Counted from the first letter of the stretch, positions 46,699 to 57,642 are shown. The stretch is 64,000 nucleotides of DNA from Siphonodentalium dalli (GCA_032622095.1 CP136062.1:194873887-194937886), one strand, 5' to 3'. Notes: a model not told the origin generated them from the letters alone. Made by a program: numbers and translations.

Positions 46699-48885
46699 AA
46701 TAAGCGTCCAAATGCTATATGTAAGTAGCAACAAATGTCAGCCACTGTCATTGCGACATATATGGACATGGATACGAAATTAACAGTTTGTATCATCGTT
46801 CATATGAGAATCTTGGTTCACAATGAACAAGGAATAATTATCATAGGAAGCTGTTCCATATTCGCTTAATCTGTTCATTTCAAATACACACACGTTGGCG
46901 TGACGTAATTGTAGAGTTATTGTGTCAATTTTAGAAGCAATTATTACACGATTAGCCTCACGTAACATCAGGATTCATCCGATTGTCAAATATGCCTCAT
47001 CTATTCAGATTTCTCAGTGAAAATTATCGCCCTAATGGACGGAAAATAAATAATTGGTAGTCTGCAACAGGACACTTTATGGTGCCTCGGGTAATAGCGA
47101 TCACGGTGTGATACAACCGTCTTATGATAACAATTAAAGATTATATTATTTAATTTCGTTCACGCAGTAGTCTCTACAGTACCGTGCAATATCAAGTGCT
47201 GATCATTAGTTGAAAAATAAAGCTTTGAATTACACGGAGATCTTGTTGTGGCTATCAGATGAGGCATCTCACACAGGTGCGAAAACAAGGCTTATTCAAG
47301 TCTGGTTATAGCATCAGGTAGAGCGATATAGTAAAAATGTCGATCAAGTTAATTTATTTTATGTCAAATACCTATTTATGTGGGTCATAACCCACTTTTT
47401 GAATTTTTGACATGGAAACTTATAAAGTCGACAACATAACGCGGAGAATATATTTTTTTGTTACAATCTGTTCCTTAATAATGTAATTCACTGTAGGTGA
47501 TATTCCCAACTCGAAATTTCACGATTTTAGTGACTTTGTGCGCGATTTTTGCTTTGCGTCGTGTACAATTATAGAATTTCTTCTGGGTAATTAAATAAAT
47601 GAATATTGTGATATCGGCTCAGAAAAGTCACACAAAAAGCATGCAAGGAACAGATAGTAACTACGAAATATATTCCCCACGTTATTTTTTCGACGCTATA
47701 AGCTTCCCTGTCAAAGCTACAACGAGTTCCAAGGTTTTGTACTGGTGGCATATGATCTCAACTTTCGGCCTCTGACGGAGACAGGAAAGGGTCAGAGAAT
47801 CCAATATAGTGAATTGACCCGTCAGGAATTTATTACAGGCCTACCTGCCCTTATCAATAGAAAAATAATAATGATTAGATGACGTTCATATAAATAGCAG
47901 AATGTTTGTGAGGTCGTCTTGGCGATAATGGCGGTTGCTGATGGTCATGAGAGGTTGCACATTGACCGATTTAGGTTGGGCTATTGAATTCCGATTACGA
48001 AATTAATGCTGTAAACCCACCGTTCTACTGTGCGACAAAAGTGCTCGCATCTAAAAATAAATCGCTACTCGTATTATGTCAAAAATTGGTGACTGTCACA
48101 AAATCAGATAGCACATACATCTATGAAACAGAGCGAAACTGACACCACAAAGCACTGACAGTACCCACCCCACACCCTTGATGAATACAGCTTTCAGCGT
48201 TTACTATAGACCCAAATTCCTAAGCCAAGTTTTCGCTTATATATATACCAGGCAAATTGAACACTATACTCGCAATCACCATCTTTCGTAACACACAGGC
48301 ATCTCGGAAAGTAACACGATCATCCGTAGTTAATAAGTCGAAAATTGTCACAAAAGCTCATAATTGGGACCGCTCTTTAGTGTCTATACCGCTTTTGTTC
48401 GATAGAATCATGGACGCGCTTTATAAGTGGCAATCATTGGAATTTTAGCTGCATGGTCAGGCAAAAATGTGTTAAAACTTCCTCTTTTGAACGTCGATAT
48501 ATGGCCATCAAAACATCTATTCATGAGCTCATGGATCCGATATCTTTATTTTCTTGCAAAGAAAAAGTACAGAATATGGTTTTATGATGTCATATCTGAC
48601 ATCTTTAATAATTGTTCCATTCATTGCACACAGTCTACGATAATCAATAGTGTTTCAAGTGTGGAACACTTATTACACCGCAACCGACATTTCAGGCATG
48701 CATTATGCGGCTCAACTTCCGATCGAGGATATCTGCTCCGAACTAGAGGTGTGACTGTCCCAATAGGACTACGGGTACCCCCCTTTTAAAAAAATACTAA
48801 GATGTTTCACATGTCAGTAAACATTTAGTCAAAATAATAAAATAACAGTTCCCATTGCAGGTGTACAACCATAACCCTAATCTTA
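46699..48885. other. Intergenic, nothing recognised
   Basis: No domain, RNA gene or repeat structure recognised on either strand. Confidence 0.4.
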
Positions 48886-49318
48886 AACCTAAATCTTAGA
48901 CCGAAAATTGTAGGAATAAAAGCTTGGACAAAATTATGTATATTGCGAAAAAAATTCTAAGTCGAAAAAGGGGAATAGCTGCACACAAAAAATGTCGGAC
49001 AGACGTCATAATTGCAGGTGCACAGGTTCCCATGGTACTAAATATCTGTGCCACGTTTAAAAAAAATTGACCGAAAAATGTAGGAATAAAAGCTCGGACA
49101 AAAGTATACATGTTGCGAAAAAGGGGGGATAACTAAAAAAAAATCGTGGTGCACAGGTTCCCACGGTGGTTGATGTCTGTGCCAAGTTTCAAGGAAATTG
49201 ATCAAAAAATGACGGAGAAAAACTCCGGACAAATTGGTGTCCACGGACGGACGGACGACGGACGGACGGACGAGCCGACTCCAGTATACCCCCTCTAACT
49301 TCGTTGCGGGGGGTATAA
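48886..49318 (-). repeat. Tandem repeat with GGACGGACGG terminus
   Basis: Two diverged units (from about 48898 and 49070) share GACCGAAAAWTGTAGGAATA, AAAAGCTYGGACAAAA, GGTGCACAGGTTCCCA and GTCTGTGCCA. The right end carries GGACGGACGGACGACGGACG and GGGGGGTATAACT. Same general repeat type as 5.5 and 51.4 kb, in opposite sense. Confidence 0.8.
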
Positions 49319-49809
49319 CTACACAGGCACTCAATTCACACGCGAATCCTCTACGACAACCGCAGTGAAAAGTCGCGTGTCGATGGCAACTAACTCAGTG
49401 TGGCCTCCAGATGGAATTAAGAGGGATTTAAACACATGACATCTTTACGCGATGCCGTCGAGTCAAAAACGATCGATAACATATTGTGTATTAATAGATG
49501 GAAGTTGCATATATGAGTTATACATTACTTGTCCGAATGGTTGAAGCATATTACAGATACACATTGAGATTTGCTATACTAATGTTATCGCACGGACAAT
49601 CTCTTGCCCTTTATCAATTATATATAATAGAAAATAATGGAATAGAGTGTTATTAAATTTACGATTAGAAATATAAGTATAAACGGGCATAATATGCATA
49701 TGCATGTATGATATGACAAATAGTAACAGTATTATAATTAAACATGAATGATGATAACAATGATAATGAAAAAATAATACAAATAAGGAACTTTGTCATG
49801 GGAGTTATT
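49319..49809. other. Intergenic, nothing recognised
   Basis: AT-rich; nothing recognised. Confidence 0.4.
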
Positions 49810-50279
49810 AGCGAGTTTGCGATACCCGTCGGACGGGTACGGGTACCGGTAGATCCAGGTAGATCGGTGAAAATCGTCACGGTCATTTGCGTACTTTGAA
49901 TGCAGCACATAAAGCGATAGGGATTTGGAACGGGTAGATGTATCCCGTTGACTGGTAGTCTTTCGCTAAAGTTTTCTCACTCAAAAGTACATTAGTTCTA
50001 CGAAATAACAGTCAGCTATGCATTAATCTATTTATTGCACGATTTAATTGCCAAATCTCATTGATACATTTGTCATGTAAGCCATGTTTTATGTTCAAAG
50101 TATCGAGGCGGCTTCTAACACTAAGATAACTATGGAACGCCGATTTGTTTACTGACAACTGTCTTCACTCAAGTAATGACATGTTATTTTTTGGGAATGT
50201 GATTTGGGGGGGCTAACCCCGGGATTCTCGACATGTTATGATTAAGAGAGTGAGTTGGCGGTGCTATACGCAGTCTCGA

Positions 50280-50960
50280 CACAGGGACGTAATTATAGGG
50301 GGTCTCCGCGTTGAGAAGGTGTGTCCACCTTCAAATTCCCAACTATACACACCCTTAAACCACACCAAACAGAGGTTTGTGCGTAATTCAAATTGTGCAC
50401 GCCGTTGGGCTCTGATTCCCCCCATGCAACTGATCCTTCACTGTCCTGAATATTATTGTGGACTGTTCTAAATGGATCAGTAGTCTTGTTGCAGAAGTCC
50501 TGTGATGGGGGGTTCCACCTTGCCGACCATGCAGTACGAGAACAGTTTTGTAGATATGAACCTGGAAATTGCAAAATCATAACATCTAGTGGTCTAACAC
50601 CAGGCAAATTCACGCCCTGGTTTGTTTTTCACAAATCAATGATCAGTATTGACGAGCCACTGCATGTTGTTAGACCAGGGCATACCGGGTCGATCATGGT
50701 TCGGTCTGGTGTGAGAACGTTTTGAAATCTGAACATGAAACTTGATAAATTATTGACTTTCCTCAAGCTTTACATTTGTTGGATATTTCCAACCTGCTGT
50801 TGACCATATAGCCCGAATGTTTTTCTACCAAAAGTAGGAATATTTGCAAATGTTGGTCTAAAACTAAAAAAAAAAAAACGCACTAATACATTTTTGGAAA
50901 ATCAAACTGAATGACAGAATAATTTCAACGTATGTTTTGGTGTGTTAGGTATATGCAATA
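50280..50960 (+). repeat. Interspersed repeat R2, copy 2
   Basis: Matches 37.4-38.2 kb in order and orientation (AGGGACGTAATT, GTGTCCACCTTCAAATTCCC, GAACCTGGAAATTGCA, ATAACATCTAGTGGTCTAAC, CAGGCAAATTCACG). It lies inside the candidate 2.9-kb element. Confidence 0.65.
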
Positions 50961-51137
50961 TCCAACTGTTGACAAAAGTTGGGGTGATACACCCCACCCT
51001 CTCGATACACCCCACGTCCCCTATCGACCCTTTGTGCATAAGTACACCGTGAATGTGTTACACGATTGAATACAACCGTTCAGTTATTGTACCTTATGTG
51101 GTGGTGACTGATTTCTCATTTTAATATAGATATTTGA

Positions 51138-51345
51138 CTTTTGAACGGACATGGCGCATTTGAACCCCAAGACTGTTGTATATTGTAGTGGCCGATAGTG
51201 ACACCAAATACTGATATACACACCTCATAGTCGGCACAATCTTACCGTCATCAGATCGACTTTTAGCTGTTTTCTTTGTTTCACTTAGACGTGAAGCAAA
51301 CGCTCTTTATTCGAACCATATAATGAATAGTGTACCATTAAACAC
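51138..51345 (+). repeat. Interspersed repeat R1, partial copy 2
   Basis: GAACGGACATGGCGCATT and GCAAACGCTCTTTATTCGAACC match 53060-53250 in order; the middle is diverged. Confidence 0.55.
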
Positions 51346-51404
51346 CCTTTATATTTAACAAGTTTGATTTTTATACGCCCGTTTGAAAAAAAACGGCCGC
51401 ATTA

Positions 51405-52010
51405 TAGTATTGGTCTGTCCGTCCGGGCGTCCGTCCGTTAACCTGGTTTCCGGATGATAACTTTAGTTAGAGTGAACCAAATTCAATAAAATTTGGTATG
51501 TGGGTTTATGAGCCGAAAAGTAAGTTCAAGTTCGAATTTGGGTTCCGCCCGCCAATTTTCACCGGAATTATGCCCCTTATTTGTTGTCCGGATGATAACT
51601 TTAATATAGTTTATCGGAATGAATCCAAATTTGGTATATTACTTTCTCCCACCAAAACACAGGTCAAGTTCTAACTTGGGTTCTGGTACAGTTAGTTAGA
51701 GTGAACCGATTTCAATCAAATTTGGTATGTGGGTTTATTAGGAGAAAAGACAGCTCAAGTTCGAATTTGGGTTCCGTCCACCAATTTTCACCGGAGTTAT
51801 CCCCCTTATTTGACGTAATTTGACTTTAGAAAATCCCTGAAATTTGTTTTCCGGATGATAACTTTACTAGAGCTTATCGGATTCAATGATAATTTGGTAT
51901 ATTACTTTCTCCCACCAAAACACAGGTCAAGTTCAAATTTGAGTTCCGTCCGCCAATTTTTACCAGAGTTATGCCACTTTTTTACCAGTTTCCGCCGACC
52001 CAAGAGAGGG
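51405..52010 (+). repeat. CCGTCCG-led tandem repeat
   Basis: Begins GTCTGTCCGTCCGGGCGTCC, then several alternating units with CCGGATGATAACTTTA, AAATTTGGTATGTGGGTTTA, CAAGTTCGAATTTGGGTTCC and CGCCAATTTTCACCGGA. Units start near 51449, 51585, 51675 and 51850. Confidence 0.85.
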
Positions 52011-52711
52011 GGTATTTTGCACGCCCAGTGTAGCTCTTGTTCTACCTACATCCGGGTTTAGACCCAGACAAATATCCAAGTTCTTGGGATGAATATTCCC
52101 TTGCCCGACCCTTCGAAAGATTCCAACCCATTACCAGTTATATGACTAAATATTCCCCAACTAATATAAGGGGCAATTTCGGTCTTATATCTGACTAAAA
52201 GTGCATGCATGTAGGACATTCTTGGACCCTGGGTCTAAACCAACACATTTTACACCGAATAATGGTTGGATTATTAAATTAGCGTAATTGTATATTTGTG
52301 CTATCATAACATATTTTCTCAGTCAGAAAATTCCATCTGTTCTAGACGACACTCGAACGGTCTGGGAAATTACTTATGAAAGCTAATTATTGAAAATGTT
52401 ACCAAAACGAGTCAAAGAAAGACGCCAAACCCTTCCACTTTCGCCTCGTCCCTGGTTAATGCAATCCATTATCCACGCAGATGTCCATCATATAACCATA
52501 ACAACAAGTATAACGTCGGCCAAGAAAGCGAATGCGGATAACAATTTCTCTACATCATATATATTGTGCTGCAATTGGCTCACCATACACTACCCGTCGA
52601 TATGCTTAATTCTACCCGTAAAACAGTTTGCGATTTCAAAACGTGTACCGGTACGGGTAGCTACCAGTACCCGTACCGGTACCCGTACCCGTTTGAAATC
52701 GCAAACTCGCT

Positions 52712-53054
52712 ATTAATTTATAGTTAATAATTAAGAATACTATTTGCAATTAGTCTATATGTTAGTGAAATTACAGCTGCATGTACATGTGTAGCAAACA
52801 TTGATTTTTAAATAAGTAATGTCATTCCGTGGTTACAGTGCATTTACGTCACCGCCTCTTGTTTACACGTCCTGTCAAGGTAATGTGAAAGAAACCCTCG
52901 ATACTTTTAGTCCAATTCTCAATGGAGGAACGAGTCGAAATATGTACTTCATCTCTGTACTCTTCCACCGGTGTGTGCCGTAGAGTTCCTGAGGTACAAT
53001 AGGACAAACATTGACAAACAGACGTGTGTATCCGAATTACGCTATTTACGTGAT
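52712..53054. other. Intergenic, nothing recognised
   Basis: AT-rich; nothing recognised. Confidence 0.4.
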
Positions 53055-53935
53055 TCCTTAAACGGACATGGCTCATCGAACATCCAAATTGTGTCTACAT
53101 AATTTGGAGGGACGGATGTCATATGTTGGTAAATGCACGAACTATTGGTATGCCGCTTCATATGCTTTGAAAAACACTTGCCAAAGTCACAACCATTTTC
53201 GCCCGATGTCAGGCAAACGCTCTTTATTGCTACCATATGAGGAATAGAATAACAAGGAACAATCTTTTCTGTTCCATGTCGCGCAAATGGCTGTTTTTTT
53301 GTTTGGGACCCAAACACCTTGTTCATATTTGCATTGTTCATTACTTCAATGCGTATTTTTTGGGGTTTCAGAATGCTCGTAGAAAGGTATTTAAAGGTAC
53401 TCAATCCGATTCGATGGTCCCCATATCAACAGATTCCAACAACAACAACAACACATATTTTGAAATGCCGCTTCAGTAATCAGAATCGATTAATTGCCCA
53501 AAAATAATGCTAACCACACTCCACTATAGTATAAAAATGTCCAAAACCTGTTATTTATCAAAATTTTGAACAATGAAATTTTGCCGGTTTGTCAAAAAGC
53601 TGACAAAAAAGCCACTCGATTTTAAAGTTATCCATCTTCGTCTGCCATTTGGTCTTCTCGTCGACTTTTACTGGGCCACTATATATTCCCGGTGGTGAAA
53701 AATAATAGATTTTAAAAATCGATATCTGAGCTTTGATGGATGGGTTCCTCGACTCGAATCAAATATTTTTTACCCCCCCCCCCCCGAAGCCAAATAAATA
53801 GTAATTGAGGGGTGCTTAATCGAATTGAGTACCTTTAAGATATTTATCGACATATTTCGATACCGGAAAAAATTCAAAAACTAATAATATTATTCGTATT
53901 TTGGAGCGCAAACCGACATGTGGCTTTAATTAATA
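53055..53935 (+). repeat. Interspersed repeat R1, copy 3, interrupted by a MITE
   Basis: Flanking parts 53055-53394 and 53835-53935 together align with the reverse of 35920-36365. The join is exactly at TTAA. Confidence 0.75.
53395..53834. mobile_element. 440-bp TTAA-class MITE
   Basis: Ends AGGTACTCAATCCGATTCGA and AATCGAATTGAGTACCT are inverted repeats of ~20 bp. TTAA lies on both sides (53391-53394, 53835-53838), and the homologous repeat at 36.0 kb has a single TTAA at that point. The interior is non-coding, with a CAA run and a poly-C run. The TTAA preference fits Kolobok- or piggyBac-like transposases acting in trans. Confidence 0.88.
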
Positions 53936-53938
53936 GTT

Positions 53939-54030
53939 CATGGGCTACAACATAGTAATTACATGGGCTACAACAGGGTAATTACATGGGCTACAACAGG
54001 GTAATTACATGGGCTACAACAGGATAATTA
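53939..54030. repeat. 23-bp tandem repeat, four units
   Basis: CATGGGCTACAACAGGGTAA plus TTA repeated four times, with one or two substitutions in the first and last units. Confidence 0.92.
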
Positions 54031-54361
54031 CAACAAAGCCGCTCGAATAAATACATGTACGACCGACCTCGTATGGTATAGGAATATATGAGTCTAGAAT
54101 GCATAAAGTAACAAGGGGCCTTACATATAATACCGCTCTAAATATAGGATTAAGAACATGGCTAAGGAATTTCAGTGATATGTGCTTAAAAGCTATCTGG
54201 ATTTCCGCCACATGTTCAAAGAACCCCCCTCTTTTGTCTTACAGACAACAGACACATTTAAAAACAAAACTGGTCTGGAATTCGATCGGAAACAATATCG
54301 TAAAAAGATTAACAGTCTTCATTAAACCTGTTTCACGTGTTTCTTTTCTCTGGTTAACATT

Positions 54362-54886
54362 AGAGATGGATTATCTCTTTAAATAACAAATTATAAATAG
54401 TTGCGTGGGTATAAAATAATAGATATAAACTGAAGACCCCTGTCCAGAAAAGCTTCTATCAATTAATATTGATTTTATTTCGAATATTAAATCGGGACCG
54501 TTTATGTTACTATTTTCAGAACAGACCATTCGGATGATACCATATTGCGATATAGAGCACTGGGCAGTTCCTATGGCTTCGCACCGAAAGTCAAATGTCC
54601 CAGATTGATTGTTTGTATTGTTTCGTTCCACATATATAAGCGATGATGAGTCTAATTAATGTTTATTTGTGACAAAATTGTACAATAAAATTTCCGGTCT
54701 CTGTTAACAGTAACCACTATTGTTCGTTAGCTGAACAAACACACCTTTTTAGACCAGAAAATATTCGAAATAAAATTAATATTAATCGATAGAAGCATTT
54801 CCGGACAGGAGTCTTCGATTCAAATATAATATGTTATACCCCGGTAACTATATAATACATGTTTACAAAGAGATAATCCACCTTTA
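54362..54886. mobile_element. Foldback/MITE with ~120-bp imperfect arms
   Basis: AGATGGATTATCTCTTTAAA at the left is mirrored by AAAGAGATAATCCACCTTTA at the right. Inner parts also pair (AAGACCCCTGTCCAGAAAAG with CTTTTCCGGACAGGAGTCTT-like sequence, and TTTTATTTCGAATATT with its complement). Loop of ~270 bp. Non-coding. Confidence 0.7.
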
Positions 54887-54984
54887 ACTTATGTCAGCTT
54901 CCGGTGGGCAAGACATGGTACCTCTATGTGTGGACTATTTTGCTAATGGATCCCCATTACTCACATGTTGGGTCAGAAAAGAGC

Positions 54985-55112
54985 ATAATTTACTAATACT
55001 TCAATTTTTTCTCGGATTCTAATGCCATTGTGTCCAGCGAAGGGCGTTCCCCTTCGCTGGACACACTGAACTTAGAATAATACCGAGCAAAAATCGAAGC
55101 ATTGGTAAATTG
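54985..55112. repeat. Strong hairpin at the left edge of the Polinton
   Basis: GTGTCCAGCGAAGGG is followed by a short loop and CCCTTCGCTGGACAC (about 55031-55066), a perfect GC-rich stem. Outside it, TTTACTAATACTTCAATTTT and TCGGATTCTAA pair loosely with the right side (TTAGAATAATACCGA, AATCGAAGCATTGGTAAA). Possible element boundary, promoter or replication structure; undecided. Confidence 0.65.
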
Positions 55113-55290
55113 TGCAACTTTACCAGTGCATTTTTAACAAAAGCGAAAGTCTTCGAATAAATAAAATAAATAAAATGTACTCGTAGAAGTTACCTTTCAG
55201 TGAAATATGATATGAGATAATGGTAAAATGGTACTTATAAAACTTCTCCGAGTCAAATCGGTGTTTTATTCGTAGAAATATGATGTTTTT

Positions 55291-55384
55291 GACAAAAAAA
55301 GAAAACACACTTGATTTAACGTTCGGGGGAAATTTGGTAAGATACACAATGACGTCGTCAGCGACGCCCGCGCATCTCACATAG
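55291..55384 (+). promoter_or_regulatory. Promoter-like module P1, copy 1
   Basis: About 90 bp shared with two other places: AAACACACTTGATTTAACGT, TCGGGGGAAATTTGGTAAGA, ACAATGACGTCGTCA and a CGACGCCCGCGCAT end. It stands 65 bp before the start codon of the following gene and includes a CRE-like TGACGTC core. Regulatory role is inferred from its repeated position directly upstream of three different genes. Confidence 0.65.
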
Positions 55385-55448
55385 TTGATCCTCGAAGATG
55401 TTACCGTTATTACATGCGTGAATTGTAACGTTAGCGTCATTTTGAAAC

Positions 55449-55895
55449 ATGGATCCAGTAACGGAATTTCTCAAGACTATTGATGTGCAGTACGATCATG
55501 TTCCTGCAACGCAAATGTCGACTCCACTGTGTGCGGGAAATGTGACACCACGGGTAGAACAGCAACAGGTACCAACGGTGTATCCGCGAACGGATCAACA
55601 ACCAGTGTATATACCGCTGGTGAAAACACAACAAATGATTCAACCTGTTATATACCAAGTTATCAACAGTTCGCAATGGGAAGAACAGACAAAGTTGTTA
55701 CGGAATATTTGTCAGGAGATGAAGGACTTGCGAAAGCAGTTAACACACAGATCGGTTGAATGTACAATCAACTTGAAACCTGAGGCGATTGACATACCAA
55801 TTCAAGTACATGGTTTCCAGAAAGAACCAACGAAGCGATCAACATTTGGATCACGAGGGAAGGATTTAACAGTGATGAAGAAACAAAAGAAATGA
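55449..55895 (+). CDS. Polinton left-end protein, 148 aa, unknown function
   Basis: Uninterrupted frame from ATG (MDPVTEFLKTID) to TGA. The first half is rich in Q, P, V and T; residues about 75-100 (WEEQTKLLRNICQEMKDLRK) form a likely short coiled coil; the C-terminus is basic (KRSTFGSRGKDLTVMKKQKK), possibly a nuclear or nucleic-acid binding tail. No family is recognised. It is preceded by module P1 and followed, 18 bases after the stop, by a histone-type stem-loop, which argues that it is a real transcription unit. It could be a small structural or regulatory protein; I assign no function. Confidence 0.65.
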   Translation: MDPVTEFLKTIDVQYDHVPATQMSTPLCAGNVTPRVEQQQVPTVYPRTDQQPVYIPLVKTQQMIQPVIYQVINSSQWEEQTKLLRNICQEMKDLRKQLTHRSVECTINLKPEAIDIPIQVHGFQKEPTKRSTFGSRGKDLTVMKKQKK

Positions 55896-55913
55896 TTTTA
55901 TATTATTTTAAAC

Positions 55914-55955
55914 GGCCCTTTTCAGGGCCACTTAAAATTCACGAAAGATACGCTC
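55914..55955 (+). terminator. Histone-type 3'-end stem-loop plus downstream box, copy 1
   Basis: AAAC then GGCCCTTTTCAGGGCC (55914-55929), a 6-bp stem with loop TTTC, then ACT; 12 bases later the purine-rich ACGAAAGATACGCTCTG. Stem, loop, flanking A residues and spacing match the SLBP/U7-processed 3' end of replication-dependent histone mRNAs. No AATAAA lies between the stop and the stem-loop. Confidence 0.8.
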
Positions 55956-56889
55956 TGCAATATTATGCTACATGGTGATCGGATTATGAAGGGGCGGTAG
56001 TCGGGGGGGGGGGGGGGGGCGGAAAAAAACTGCGGGACACAACGTACCGGGGGTGGGGGTGTACATAGGCGTCAAAAATGTATACGTAATTTTTTTCCTT
56101 ATTCATTTAGGGGGGGGGGGGGTTGTCGGTAAAACAATTTGCATGTAATTGTTTTCCAAATATGTATTTTCAGACTCACAACTTCAATTTTCTCTCATTT
56201 TATAGAATATGGATTAACCTTAATATCCAAATCATATATACATGAGTAGTACAATCCACCTAAAACAATTTTGGATAACCACTCTGTTGGTTTACATGTG
56301 GTATTGACCCCATTAACCCTCTTAATAATGCCGACTATGTCAGTGTCTACCAGTCGAATGCAGAATTCTACCCTGCGATCGCTTATCTGGCAATGTTTTA
56401 CTGCAGAACTATCCCATGTATGCTGATGTATTAAACAATTTCTCCTCCAATGGTATCAGAAAACAGTTATATGCTGGTATCTCACTCATCTCATTTGCAT
56501 CTTTTTCAAAGTCGAGGTAATGACTAGTTGTCATTTTTTAAAGTGCATACAAAGCGTTGCGATCACCAATATACATGTTTGTACATGTCATGACATCACG
56601 AGGTACACATCTGCGTTCTACTCTGTTCTACTCTGCAGTTTTTGCTGTTTTTTTTGGGGGGGGGGGGGGGTACCCAAACTGAAGAAAACAGTTTTTTCCA
56701 CCCTGTGTCTGCAGTTTGTTCCCCCCCCCCCCTGCGGTAGTGGGTTTTTTTTAATTGTTAGGGAAGTATTCTTTGATAAATTATGTGAACATTCTCTCCA
56801 AGTTCAGGATGAATGAACGAGTATTTTTGAGAAATTATGTGAACATTATCTCCAAGTTCAGGAAGAATGAACAAATCGTACAATAGAAA
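55956..56889. other. Intergenic with G and C homopolymers
   Basis: Runs of G at about 56005-56019, 56112-56122 and 56656-56670, and of C near 56720-56731. The frame across 56520-56816 is interrupted by low-complexity sequence and has no domain. No gene recognised. Confidence 0.45.
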
Positions 56890-56890
56890 T

Positions 56891-56949
56891 GTTAGAGCGT
56901 ATCTGTCGAAAAATTTGTGAGGCCCTGAAAAGAAACAAAAGGGCCGTTT
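56891..56949 (-). terminator. Histone-type 3'-end, copy 3, with enlarged loop
   Basis: On the minus strand: AAAACGGCCC, TTTTGTTTCTTTTC, AGGGCC, then CAGATACGCTCTAAC after about 17 bases. It differs from the other two by nine extra loop bases that look like a TTTTGTTTC duplication. It lies just past the stop of the minus-strand gene. Confidence 0.65.
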
Positions 56950-56958
56950 TGAATGGTT

Positions 56959-57387
56959 TCAAAAGAAACCGCACTGTGTATTTGGGTTTGAATAAACCTG
57001 GAAGTTATCTTGGGAACATCGCAACCAAATGGCATAATTGCACGGCTGTCCTGTCTGTATTCCCCAGAGCGGCAATAATTCGTATACCCTGTGCCCTGAG
57101 AAGATCGTGATAGAACGCTGCAGTAAGGTAGCCTCGAGTCGAACCATCAGTATTGACGATCCCAGCAATCTGGTGTATCCGAACAACCATGGTGGTAATC
57201 CGAAAACCCGATATCTGTGATCTGTCATCAGCATAACGCTATATCTGTAGATATCGAAGAAGTTATCTACAGTACCCGTTGTCGCTAAGCTCAAAGACTT
57301 CCAGATCATCTGCACTTCATCCCCAAAGACACCTATTACCATCAACCCCTCCTCCAAATAACTCCGATACAGATCTCGGTAATCCAT
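56959..57387 (-). CDS. Polinton left-end gene on minus strand, possibly frameshifted
   Basis: A 142-codon frame begins MDYRDLYRSYLEEGLMVIGV and runs to 56959. From about 57190 a second frame (MVVRIHQIAGIV to AMFPR, ending 57005) looks at least as protein-like, so a single-base frame change near 57195 is likely and the true C-terminus is uncertain. No family recognised. It is read divergently from the 57643 gene out of a shared palindromic promoter region and is followed by the histone-type stem-loop copy 3. Function unknown. Confidence 0.5.
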   Translation of the reverse strand: MDYRDLYRSYLEEGLMVIGVFGDEVQMIWKSLSLATTGTVDNFFDIYRYSVMLMTDHRYRVFGLPPWLFGYTRLLGSSILMVRLEATLLQRSITIFSGHRVYELLPLWGIQTGQPCNYAIWLRCSQDNFQVYSNPNTQCGFF

Positions 57388-57433
57388 TTCGGTATGAATG
57401 AAGAATGGTGGATGTATGTTTAATTGTTTTATT

Positions 57434-57602
57434 GAAAACGCGCGGGCGCCGCTGACGACGTCATTGCGTATTTTACCAAATTTCCCCCGAACGTCAAATC
57501 AAGTGTGTTTCTTTTTGTCAAAAAGAAACACACTTGATTTGACGTTCGGGGGAAATTTGGTAAAATACGCAATGACGTCGTCACCGGCGTCCGCGCGTTT
57601 CA
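57434..57602. promoter_or_regulatory. Head-to-head P1 modules forming a 169-bp palindrome
   Basis: Two P1 modules face away from each other around a single-base centre at 57518, giving ~84-bp arms with only a few mismatches (AAGTGTGTTTCTTTTTG / CAAAAAGAAACACACTT at the centre, TGACGTCGTCA towards both outsides). The left arm points to the minus-strand gene starting at 57387, the right arm to the plus-strand gene starting at 57643. This arrangement suggests a bidirectional promoter; a replication-origin role is also possible. Confidence 0.75.
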
Positions 57603-57642
57603 TATAATATGGAGCGCAGTGTAGCGTTTTTTTATCTTCAAA

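Larger units (their letters stand above)
49810..52711. mobile_element. Candidate 2.9-kb element with AGCGAGTTTGCGAT ends and ACGGGTACGGGT subterminal repeats
   Basis: AGCGAGTTTGCGAT at 49810 is mirrored by ATCGCAAACTCGCT ending at 52711. Just inside the left end is CGGGTACGGGTACCGGTAG, and inside the right end a longer array of GTACCCGTACCGGTACCCGT with its own mirrored GTTTGCGATTTCAAAACG. ATT flanks both sides. Short GGTACGGGTA subterminal repeats recall hAT elements, but no transposase is present; the interior is filled with repeats R2, R1 and the CCGTCCG block. Confidence 0.45.

Noticed and set aside
48427-48789. 120-codon plus-strand frame
   Set aside because: No domain recognised; no supporting promoter or conserved repeat.
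53237-53507. Overlapping frames in repeat R1 and MITE
   Set aside because: They cross a proven insertion boundary, so cannot be one ancestral gene.
55120-55440. 106-codon minus-strand frame before the first cassette
   Set aside because: It is antisense to promoter module P1, whose copies elsewhere do not keep the frame.
56520-56816. 98-codon frame across G and C homopolymers
   Set aside because: Interrupted by poly-G and poly-C; frame there is unreliable.
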